Shown here: piece after piece, positions 33,771 through 39,777 of the stretch
How the letters are laid out: each line of letters begins with the position of its first letter
Position numbering within the stretch: position 1 is the stretch's first letter
NCBI GenBank assembly: GCA_947574085.1
Contig: CANPIH010000005.1
Span: 1 to 39,777, forward strand
DNA from: an uncultured Mycoplasmatota bacterium
GTDB lineage: Bacteria > Bacillota_I > Bacilli_A > RF39 > UBA660
Direction of reading: 5' to 3'
Length of the DNA: 39,777 nt
Program-made: the position numbers and the translations under genes
The notes under the pieces: generated by a model
The model's input: only the letters and a program-made list of their open reading frames with translations
Database searches by the model: none
Told to the model about the DNA's origin: nothing

Positions 33771-34852
33771 TGAAAGATTTCATCAAAGATATTTTAATAG
33801 AAGATTTTAAAGACAAATACGAAATCATTTATAATAATTCTGATTTAATTCAATATTTAAATAAGAAAACAGGGGCAATAGAAGGAGATTCTAAATCAAG
33901 AAGAAGTTTAGGAAATATTTATGCAATATATTCAGTTTTGTATTTTTATGTTGAAAAAAATTTTTATAATAATAAAGAAACATTTAAAAAATTTGATGGA
34001 TTTGAATATAGTGAGCTTTGGAATTTTTGTAAAAGACAATATGGGGGAAATAAATTACAAAACCACGCTTTAAATAGTAGACTTAATACGGAATTTCTAA
34101 ATAAAATTGCTAAAGATCCAACAAAAGAACTTTTAATAATTAATGGAAGTAAATACTTAATTCATGTTGACTATGTTTATGTACAAAATATTGATATATC
34201 AAAAACTTTAATAAAAATTATAGAAAAATATATTGAATTATTAAAAACTAAAGACTTTAAATTATCTTTTGATTTAAAAGAACTAGTGAATTTAAAAGAT
34301 ATTAATGAAAAAAAGTTTAAGATTGATAGTTTATTAGAAGAAAAGTCAGAAGCTAGAATATTTGAAATTATTTCTTATGCTATTTTAAAAAATCATTATA
34401 AAAATCAATATATCTATATTGGAACTAGAAGAACAAATATAAAAAAACAGTCTCTTACTCTTTATAAAACTGGTAGAACAAATGCAAATGATGGTGGTAT
34501 TGATTTTGTTATGAAGCCTTTAGGAAGATTTTTTCAGGTTACTGAAGTTGATAAATACGACAAATATTTATTAGATATTGACAAAGTGCTTCATTTTCCA
34601 GTAACATTTGTAATTAAAACTAATGCTAATAAGGAAAAGATTTATTCTGATTTATTATCTTATATTGATAAAATGTCTGGAGGAATGCAAGTCATTAAAA
34701 ATAAATATATCAATTCTATTGAAGAAATTATCACCATAAATGAGCTAAAAAAATGGTTATATGACTTAGACGATATAAATATTAATAATTTAATAAAAGA
34801 TATTGATATTTATTATAGGCTAGAGTTAAATATAGATGAAGATGATATGTAG
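33770..34852 (+). CDS. predicted restriction endonuclease partner (Mrr-like catalytic motif)
   Basis: The 360-aa protein begins on the last base of the methyltransferase stop. EARIFEIISYAIL (near 194-206) resembles the Glu helix that starts Mrr/PD-(D/E)xK nuclease cores. Around 240-260 it reads NDGGIDFVMKPLGRFFQVTEV, matching the DGGID...QxK layout of Mrr-like nucleases but with Thr where Lys usually stands. The N-terminal 180 residues would hold the DNA-recognition part. Coupled to an ATGCAT-type methyltransferase, it most likely cuts unmethylated ATGCAT like NsiI/AvaIII-type enzymes. I cannot confirm homology to those by eye, and the missing Lys leaves activity uncertain. Confidence 0.7.
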   Translation: MKDFIKDILIEDFKDKYEIIYNNSDLIQYLNKKTGAIEGDSKSRRSLGNIYAIYSVLYFYVEKNFYNNKETFKKFDGFEYSELWNFCKRQYGGNKLQNHALNSRLNTEFLNKIAKDPTKELLIINGSKYLIHVDYVYVQNIDISKTLIKIIEKYIELLKTKDFKLSFDLKELVNLKDINEKKFKIDSLLEEKSEARIFEIISYAILKNHYKNQYIYIGTRRTNIKKQSLTLYKTGRTNANDGGIDFVMKPLGRFFQVTEVDKYDKYLLDIDKVLHFPVTFVIKTNANKEKIYSDLLSYIDKMSGGMQVIKNKYINSIEEIITINELKKWLYDLDDININNLIKDIDIYYRLELNIDEDDM

Positions 34853-35343
34853 TTATCGATCATTATTATTCTTTTCCGAGTGTGTAAAAATTTTGTAGAA
34901 AATAAATCTAAACTTAGTAACTTCTATTCCATTTTTTAATATAGGTTTAAAGTTATTAGATAAAAAGGTATTTATTACTGGAATGCAGACTCTATTTATG
35001 TGATTCTTTAACACTTAATTAGTTTGCTAAATTTTATGCTTTGTTCCAATAAAACTTAATAACTAAATTGGAAGTACTAATTTTCATTTCTATTTTGTTT
35101 TTAATATCACAAGGAAAAATTAATTGTTCTATGGCCGTTTCCAAAAAAACACCTTCTAACATAAGAAAAAACCCATAATATCAAAATACTATGAACTTGT
35201 TTATAAAATAAAACTCGCTTTACTTATTTCTAGTGTGCGAGTTTAAACCTCAATGGAGCGAATTACATACAAGTTACGAACTTCGTTTTCTTTCTAAGAT
35301 TATTATAAACGATTCATTATCAAAATACAATATTTACAAAAAA
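34853..35343. other. AT-rich region without genes, with a terminator on the minus strand
   Basis: About 490 bases with stops in all frames. It holds the hairpin at 35211-35244 and a small AAGTT-ACG-AACTT palindrome near 35269. It may be decayed phage sequence, as it lies downstream of a phage-type gene on the minus strand. Confidence 0.4.
35211..35244 (-). terminator. terminator for the phage-type gene
   Basis: AAACTCGC...GCGAGTTT, a perfect 8-bp stem with an 18-base loop. On the minus strand it is followed by TTATTTTATA. It lies 100 bases beyond the stop of the phage-type gene. Confidence 0.65.
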
Positions 35344-35748
35344 TTATTTTTGATTTGGAAATTGTTTTGATAAATCATTTATTTGCTCAGGTGTTATTTT
35401 ACCTGAAAGAATATCCTTAAACAATCCCTCAACAACACCTGACATTGCACCATTCATAACTTCTTGACTTTTTTCATTAATAGCAACTTTGCTTTTCAAT
35501 TCTGTCATTTCTTTCTCGTGTGCATAGTCCTTATCTTTTGCTTCCATTTCTAGTCTATGTTTTTCTTTTAAATCTTCTATATTAATTTTATGCTGTTGCA
35601 TAAGTTTTTCTATTTCATGCTTATTGTTAGTTTTAACAATTTCTAATTCTTGAGTAAGTTTTTTCTTGGCTTAGATATACGTTATTATACTTGCAATTAT
35701 CGAAACAGCGTATGGTAGCAATTCTTTTATAATATCTAAAAAATTCAT
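35344..35748 (-). pseudogene. phage-type membrane-anchored small protein with an in-frame stop
   Basis: With a perfect AGGAGG before ATG 35748, the minus strand reads MNFLDIIKELLPYAVSIIASIITYI, then TAA (35673-35671). It continues in the same frame as AKKKLTQELEIV and the 85-aa ORF of the track (KEKHRLEMEAKDKDYAHEKE, a charged coiled coil), ending with FKDILSGKITPEQINDLSKQFPNQK. Joined, it is 133 aa plus the stop: a membrane segment, a coiled coil and a small C-terminal domain. This pattern is familiar from Firmicute prophages near the lysis/tail end. ATG 35601 has no ribosome binding site, so the downstream part is probably not made alone. One base change explains the break. Confidence 0.65.
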
Positions 35749-35854
35749 ATTTTACCTCCTATATTTCATTTAAATTTTTAGAAAAATTCTATAATTTTGT
35801 TATTAATTTTTTCATAATTATTATATAAAATTTGTTCTTAAATTTCAATGGGAG

Positions 35855-35885
35855 TATAGCAAATTTTTGCCATATATAGTATAAT
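35855..35885 (+). promoter_or_regulatory. promoter of the DUF1016 gene with an operator-like palindrome
   Basis: TATAGCAAA-TT-TTTGCCATA (35855-35874, 8 of 9 pairs) ends five bases before TATAAT (35880-35885) and covers the -35 region. A regulator binding here would control the nuclease operon. It resembles the hairpins at 36963 and 38277. Confidence 0.55.
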
Positions 35886-35933
35886 TTAAACATAAGAACT
35901 CTTATGATTTAAATTAAAGACAGGAGGCAATTA

Positions 35934-36959
35934 ATGGACAATAAATTAATTAAAAATGATAATGAAATTAATCATATATTTGATAATATCAAGGAATTAG
36001 TAATAAGTAGTAGAAATAAAGTATATAGTGCCGTAAATACTGAAATGCTTAGTTTATATTGGAACATAGGAAAATCAATTATGGAAATACAACAAGGTGA
36101 TGAAAGAGCAAGTTATGGTGATGCCGTCCTTGAAAAGTTATCACAAAGATTAACTAACGAATTCGGTAAAGGCTTTTCTAAAAGAAATTTAGAGAGAATG
36201 AGAAAATTTTATATCTATTTCCCAATTGCGACAACAGTGTCGTCGCAATTAAGTTGGTCACATTATTTAGAAATATTAAAGATAGAGGAAGAACCTAAAA
36301 GAAACTTTTATATTAAGGAAACAATTGATTCTAAATGGAGTGTTCGAGAACTTCAAAGACAAAGAGATTCTCTGCTATATGAAAGATTAACACTATCTGC
36401 AGATAAAGAAAAAGTATTAGAATTAGCAGAAAAAGGACAGATTTTAAAAACAAGCCAAGATTTAGTAAAAGATCCATTTGTATTAGAATTCTTAGATATT
36501 AAAGAAAATACACATTATTTAGAAAGCGATCTAGAAAAAAATATACTAGAACATTTAAAAGAATTTTTATTAGAACTTGGTAAGGGATTTAGTTATGTAG
36601 GAAATCAGGTAAGACTAACACTAGAAGAAGAACATTTTTATCCAGATCTCGTTTTCTACAATAGACTTTTAAAGTGTTTTGTAATAATTGATTTGAAGAT
36701 TGGAAAAGTGACTCATCAAGATATAGGACAAATGCAAATGTATGTAAATTATTATGATAGAGAAATTAAGCAAGATGATGAAAATTCAACAGTTGGGATA
36801 TTGCTATCAACGAATAAGAACGAAACAATTGTAAAATATACTTTACCAAAGGACAATAAAACGATATTTTCTTCTGAATATAAATTACATATGCCAACAG
36901 AACAAGAATTGATTACTGCTATTGAAGAAGAGAAGAAAAATTTTGAATTAAATGAATAA
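35934..36959 (+). CDS. DUF1016/YhcG-family PD-(D/E)xK nuclease
   Basis: The 341-aa protein has the family's N-terminal domain (about 15-160: VNTEMLSLYWNIGKSI, GKGFSKRNLERMRKFY, LSWSHYLEIL, WSVRELQRQRDSLLYERL). Its C-terminal nuclease domain (about 185-325) includes FLDIKENTHYLESDLEKNILEHL, then FYPDLVFYNRLLKCFVIIDLK, which supplies the D...DxK catalytic set, then IGQMQMYVNYYDRE and GILLSTNKNE. Families of this type are found in mobile elements and beside restriction systems and are thought to act on DNA. The exact role is not settled. AGGAGG lies 5 bases before ATG 35934. A palindrome covers its promoter and a 10-bp-stem hairpin follows its stop. Confidence 0.93.
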   Translation: MDNKLIKNDNEINHIFDNIKELVISSRNKVYSAVNTEMLSLYWNIGKSIMEIQQGDERASYGDAVLEKLSQRLTNEFGKGFSKRNLERMRKFYIYFPIATTVSSQLSWSHYLEILKIEEEPKRNFYIKETIDSKWSVRELQRQRDSLLYERLTLSADKEKVLELAEKGQILKTSQDLVKDPFVLEFLDIKENTHYLESDLEKNILEHLKEFLLELGKGFSYVGNQVRLTLEEEHFYPDLVFYNRLLKCFVIIDLKIGKVTHQDIGQMQMYVNYYDREIKQDDENSTVGILLSTNKNETIVKYTLPKDNKTIFSSEYKLHMPTEQELITAIEEEKKNFELNE

Positions 36960-36962
36960 AGC

Positions 36963-36988
36963 TAATTATGGCGAATTTGCCATAATTA
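36963..36988. repeat. hairpin TAATTATGGC-GAATTT-GCCATAATTA
   Basis: A perfect 10-bp stem with a six-base loop, three bases after the DUF1016 stop. There is no T-run after it, so it is not a classic terminator. The core TATGG(C)-GAATTT-(G)CCATA recurs at 38277-38292. Confidence 0.8.
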
Positions 36989-37012
36989 AAGGTTATGAGA
37001 GGAGAAACCAAA

Positions 37013-37387
37013 ATGAAAATAATTAATGAGTTTCTAGTTAATGATGTTAGTGAGTCTATTAATTTTTACAAGGATTTTTTAAACTTTGAAATAGTTGAGA
37101 CAACAGGTAATCCCATAAATTGGGTAAGACTAAAAAATGATACTGCGGAATTGATGCTTGAAGATTATAAAAGTGCTATAAATGAGTTTGTAAAATTCCC
37201 TCCAAAAGTAAATTCGAGTAATCTAATTAAGTTTAAATACAGTAATATCAAAGATGTTAGAATGCTTTATAATAAAGTATTAAATAGCAATATAGAGATA
37301 TTTAAAGATTTAAAAGAAACAGATTATGGAACTGTTGAATTTGCAATTCTTGATTGTGATAATAATATAATTATCATATCAAACTAA
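37013..37387 (+). CDS. VOC (glyoxalase/bleomycin-resistance fold) protein
   Basis: The protein is 124 aa from ATG 37013, which follows GAGAGGAGA at good spacing; the track's ATG 36995 is part of that site. Two beta-alpha-beta-beta-beta modules are visible: INEFLVNDVSESINFYKDFLNFEIVE, then WVRLKNDTAELMLEDY, and the second half ending GTVEFAILDCDNNIIII. Some VOC proteins bind and detoxify metals, fosfomycin or bleomycin, while others are isomerases. Metal ligands are not clear here because the usual His at the start is missing, so the ligand is unknown. It is the middle gene of the DUF1016-VOC-hydrolase run. Confidence 0.8.
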   Translation: MKIINEFLVNDVSESINFYKDFLNFEIVETTGNPINWVRLKNDTAELMLEDYKSAINEFVKFPPKVNSSNLIKFKYSNIKDVRMLYNKVLNSNIEIFKDLKETDYGTVEFAILDCDNNIIIISN

Positions 37388-37406
37388 TTTAGGAAGGAAA
37401 GATTAT

Positions 37407-38270
37407 ATGAATAATATAGAATTTATTAATAATGCTTTTACTGAAGATGGCTTACGACTACCTATGATACATTTTAATAACAACGAAAAAGATATTTGTG
37501 TAATATTTATACATGGAATGTGTCAAACTATTCTTGATAATTATTTTGCTACGGTATGTGGAAATATATTATCTAAAAATAATATTGGTTTTCTTTATGA
37601 ACATAATCGAGGACATTCAATAGAAAATGATATATTGATGAAAGATGGTTCTTTTAAAAGATATGGTTGTATGTATGAAATCTTTGAGGATTGTATTATT
37701 GATATTGATTTAGCTATATATAAGGCAAGGGAACTCGGTTATAAAAAGCTTGTTCTTATGGGACATAGTTATGGATGCAACAAACTGATTTACTACTATT
37801 ATAAAAAACATCCAAATGTTTTAGGATTAATACTTGCTAGTGTACCAGATATGGTTGGACTTCAATTGTTACGTCAAAAAGATTATAAAGAACTTATTAA
37901 AGAAGCAAAGGAAAATATTGATAATGGTGATTCAAATAAACTTCTTAGTGATTTGGTTGAAGATTATATGTATATGAGTTCTCAAACATATTATAATTGG
38001 TTTAATAAAGATTCTAATTTAGATAATTTACCTGTTATGGGAAATTCAGAAAACTGGTATCAATTTGAATCAATAGATATTCCTATTTTGACATTTTCAG
38101 GATCTTTAGAAACTGATAATTATTTACATTTAGATTTATTAAAAGATAAAGCAAAAAAATGCAATAACTTTGAATCCAAAATTATAGAAAGCGCAAATCA
38201 CTTTTATCATAATAAAGAAGATGAAATTAGTTCCTTAATTCTAAATTGGATTAACAAGAATTTTAAATAG
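37407..38270 (+). CDS. alpha/beta hydrolase
   Basis: The 287-aa protein has an alpha/beta-hydrolase core: VIFIHGMCQT (oxyanion strand and HG near residues 33-42), EHNRGHS, the nucleophile elbow LMGHSYGCNK with the catalytic Ser near 121, an acidic residue after TFSGSLETDNY near 232, and the catalytic His in ESANHFYHN near 266. The lid region (about 145-210) is charged. This resembles DUF1749-type and esterase/lipase-like families; the substrate is unknown. It follows the VOC gene by 19 bases with AGGAAGGA, so they share a transcript. Confidence 0.85.
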   Translation: MNNIEFINNAFTEDGLRLPMIHFNNNEKDICVIFIHGMCQTILDNYFATVCGNILSKNNIGFLYEHNRGHSIENDILMKDGSFKRYGCMYEIFEDCIIDIDLAIYKARELGYKKLVLMGHSYGCNKLIYYYYKKHPNVLGLILASVPDMVGLQLLRQKDYKELIKEAKENIDNGDSNKLLSDLVEDYMYMSSQTYYNWFNKDSNLDNLPVMGNSENWYQFESIDIPILTFSGSLETDNYLHLDLLKDKAKKCNNFESKIIESANHFYHNKEDEISSLILNWINKNFK

Positions 38271-38276
38271 TAAGGG

Positions 38277-38292
38277 TATGGGAATTTCCATA
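38277..38292. repeat. small hairpin TATGG-GAATTT-CCATA
   Basis: A five-base-pair stem with the same GAATTT loop as the hairpin at 36963-36988, six bases after the hydrolase stop. Confidence 0.6.
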
Positions 38293-38302
38293 AATAGAAA
38301 AC

Positions 38303-38357
38303 GTGCGGGAGTAGGTTTTCAGTGCTGGCTAGGACATAACAATCTATTTACCCGCAC
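38303..38357. other. structured intergenic element closed by GTGCGGG/CCCGCAC
   Basis: Seven-base GTGCGGG (38303) and CCCGCAC (38351) close a 55-base element. AGTAG and CTATT continue the stem with a small bulge, enclosing a relatively GC-rich loop (TTTTCAGTGCTGGCTAGG). In this AT-rich window it stands out. It lies between the hydrolase and tnpV, where a Tn4451-like element could end. It may be a recombination end or a structured RNA; nothing in the sequence decides. Confidence 0.45.
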
Positions 38358-38378
38358 ACATTTTTAAGATAATTTTAA

Positions 38379-38401
38379 AGGACTGCTTTTTTTGCAGTCC
38401 T
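38379..38401. terminator. bidirectional terminator between hydrolase and tnpV
   Basis: AGGACTGC-TTTTTTT-GCAGTCCT, a perfect 8-bp stem between convergent genes, with U-rich flanks on either strand. Confidence 0.8.
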
Positions 38402-38405
38402 GTTT

Positions 38406-38768
38406 TCATACATAAATTAGTTCTTTTATGATAATTTCTTCAGCAATATTTTGGTAATTATTCATTAGTTTTGCCCATTCAATTTGGTTATTCATTTTAC
38501 TTTTTTCAGATAGTAAATCATTAGAATTTTTGTATTGTTTCATCAAAATATTTAATCTACTTTCTGCTTCAATACTAACTGAAACAAGATGATTTGTTAG
38601 TTCATTTTTCATTAAAAGTGTTGTATAAAGAACTTTATTATTTCCTTTCAGATAGTGTAATCTTAAGTATCCATACTTGTTAATTTTCTCGCTATTTTGT
38701 TTTTCTATTGTTAAATTTGGTAAAAAATAATCGCCAACTTTTGTATAACTTAATTCCATTTTTTTCAT
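38406..38768 (-). CDS. tnpV: TnpV family transposon protein
   Basis: The 120-aa protein matches the TnpV pattern of Tn4451-type mobilisable transposons: start ELSYTKVGDYFLPNLT, then INKYGYLRLHYLKGNNKVLY, LTNHLVSVSIEAESRLN, and the typical end NIAEEIIIKELIYV. Its function is not known, though it usually accompanies the large serine recombinase TnpX. It overlaps the preceding small ORF by 4 bases. Gene order recombinase, small ORF, tnpV on the minus strand agrees with one element reading out of the right window edge. Confidence 0.82.
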   Translation of the reverse strand: MKKMELSYTKVGDYFLPNLTIEKQNSEKINKYGYLRLHYLKGNNKVLYTTLLMKNELTNHLVSVSIEAESRLNILMKQYKNSNDLLSEKSKMNNQIEWAKLMNNYQNIAEEIIIKELIYV

Positions 38769-39007
38769 CTCTCCATTTCTTTATTTTTAATATTTCTCTC
38801 GTAAAAATCTACTAATTTCGTTTTGCTATTGTATTTAAAATAACCTTGTGATTTATTTTTATCTATAACTTTAATAGTAAATCTATCAATTAAATATATA
38901 GCAAACTCACTAATAGATAATTGCTTTTTTAGATAATCAAGAACTTTAAATTGTTCTATGGTATCTACTTGATTCTTTAAAATATTTTCTTTCGTTAATT
39001 GTTTCAT
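38765..39007 (-). CDS. 80-aa transposon-associated hypothetical protein
   Basis: The protein is MKQLTKENILKNQVDTIEQF...KEMER. Residues 19-60 look helical, with LSISEFAIYLIDRFTIKVIDK. I do not recognise it. It lies between the recombinase and tnpV in the same operon (18 bases after the former, 4-base overlap with the latter), with AAAGGAGTT before its ATG. It is probably an accessory or regulatory protein of the element. Confidence 0.65.
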   Translation of the reverse strand: MKQLTKENILKNQVDTIEQFKVLDYLKKQLSISEFAIYLIDRFTIKVIDKNKSQGYFKYNSKTKLVDFYERNIKNKEMER

Positions 39008-39025
39008 TGATAACTCCTTTCATTT

Positions 39026-39777
39026 TTAATTTGCTTTTACTACTTCTTTTTTAGGAACTAATAATAGAAAATCTTTAGAAACATTCCCCTCAAAATAGGG
39101 ACTGCCAATTATACCATCTACATAAAAATGACTATGGGCTTTAGCAAAAAAATTATCTACAAACTCGCCCGGGTATTCATTACTTGTCATTTTTAAAATG
39201 GATAAAACATCATAATCTTTTTTCTTGATTTCTAATTCTTCTTCAGTTATTCCATTTAGATATTTAATACCAACAGTATCATTTTTTAGAACAATATATA
39301 AGTATTTGATAAATTCTGTACTACTTTTTGTAATAAATTCATCGGTAAATTTTATATATTTAATTTCAATGTTGTAATTATTATCTCTTGTAATTTCTAT
39401 CCCAGATATAAGCCTATGAATCATATCTCGTTTGGCTTCTCTTGATAGTAAATTGTAGAAAAAAGTGAAGTCAAACATCTTAACATTTTTGAATACCAGT
39501 TTGTCATCTTCTTTTTTACAATCTAATTTTTTTAATAATTCAGTTGTATATTCTTTTGATTCGTTATCTGGATCAAGAGTTATTTTCTTCTTGTTTAGTT
39601 TCTCAATCTCTTTTTTGATAACATCATTTTTATGATTAATCGTTTCAACATCTAGTGTAGAACTTAAATATAAATCAACTAACCTTTTTTCCTGTAACTT
39701 TAATTTTTCAATGGCTTTTTCTATTTCTTTTACATCATTACTTTTTGTAGAATTACAAGTGATAATTTCATTATTTG
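39026..39777 (-). CDS. large serine recombinase (TnpX-like), C-terminal part
   Basis: The minus-strand frame is open from 39026 to the window edge, about 250 codons, so the track's 150-aa ORF is only its end. Visible are the coiled-coil of large serine recombinases (NDVKEIEKAIEKLKLQEKRLVDLYL...KKEIEKLNKKKITL). It is followed by FYNLLSREAKRDMIHRLISGIEIT and KYIKF, the standard end of the recombinase zinc-ribbon/coiled-coil module. The catalytic Ser domain lies outside the window. A tail of about 110 aa extends past the usual end. Together with tnpV this marks a Tn4451-like integrative element. Confidence 0.85.
   Translation of the reverse strand, partial: NNEIITCNSTKSNDVKEIEKAIEKLKLQEKRLVDLYLSSTLDVETINHKNDVIKKEIEKLNKKKITLDPDNESKEYTTELLKKLDCKKEDDKLVFKNVKMFDFTFFYNLLSREAKRDMIHRLISGIEITRDNNYNIEIKYIKFTDEFITKSSTEFIKYLYIVLKNDTVGIKYLNGITEEELEIKKKDYDVLSILKMTSNEYPGEFVDNFFAKAHSHFYVDGIIGSPYFEGNVSKDFLLLVPKKEVVKAN

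Noticed and set aside
1-39777. TGA read as tryptophan (Mollicutes code)
   Set aside because: Trp is encoded by TGG throughout, and several genes end at TGA, for example at 12126-12128, so the standard bacterial code applies.
1-39777. CRISPR array, tRNA or rRNA genes
   Set aside because: I looked for regular spaced repeats and tRNA-like TTCGANTC/CCA arrangements and found none. The repeats near uvrB are too few and irregular for CRISPR.

Overview
The window comes from a very AT-rich, low-GC Firmicute-like bacterium, probably an uncultured gut member of the Bacilli/Erysipelotrichia/RF39 type. The grounds are strong AGGAGG-type ribosome binding sites, TTGACA/TATAAT promoters, a T-box leader before pheST, a Bacillus-type SOS-like site before uvrA, and TGA used as stop with TGG for Trp. 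The species assignment is inference; I could not run a search.

Layout. (1) 1-11.8 kb is a housekeeping block on the + strand: a GluRS-like gene that has lost its catalytic motifs, cysS, a YugP-type membrane metallopeptidase, an SDR, a 12-TM MFS-like transporter, uvrA with an SOS-like promoter, lgt-trxB, and an L,D-transpeptidase lipoprotein. (2) 11.8-13.5 kb is a two-gene operon: a 68-aa protein overlapping a 475-aa protein with an HExxH zinc-protease motif. (3) 13.5-18.1 kb is a scar at uvrB. The first 271 bp of uvrB occur twice, on either side of a 2.1-kb insert. The insert carries a strongly promoted HTH-SDR fusion regulator, gene fossils and IS-end-like repeats. Both uvrB copies carry the same frameshift at codon 60, so no intact uvrB ORF exists here. 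(4) 18.3-28.1 kb is core again: CBS-type Mn pyrophosphatase, a coiled-coil protein, gmk (the only core gene on the minus strand), rubrerythrin, an anchored membrane protein, and T-box/pheS/pheT. (5) 28.1-32.3 kb holds a small gene with a possible -1 frameshift extension, an OmpR-type two-component system with 11-bp-periodic direct repeats before it and again right after it, a short apparently non-coding transcription unit, a COG2426 membrane protein, and a histidine-phosphatase-like protein lacking its catalytic His. (6) 32.3-39.8 kb is an accessory island: a YhdJ-like adenine methyltransferase with an adjacent Mrr-like nuclease, a phage-type gene with an internal stop, a DUF1016/PDDEXK nuclease, a VOC protein and an alpha/beta hydrolase punctuated by related small palindromes. 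It ends with the minus-strand end of a Tn4451-like element (tnpV, a small ORF, and the C-terminal part of a large serine recombinase).

How the genes fit together. Most of the core is translation (cysS, pheST), nucleotide metabolism and pyrophosphate removal (gmk, ppaC), envelope work (lgt, L,D-transpeptidase), redox defence (trxB, rubrerythrin) and excision repair (uvrA, broken uvrB). The accessory parts concern genome defence and mobility. Three proteins look like enzymes that have lost catalytic residues (GluRS-like, histidine-phosphatase-like, HTH-SDR). These, the uvrB duplication, and the response-regulator-type repeats before a short transcript are the most unusual content.
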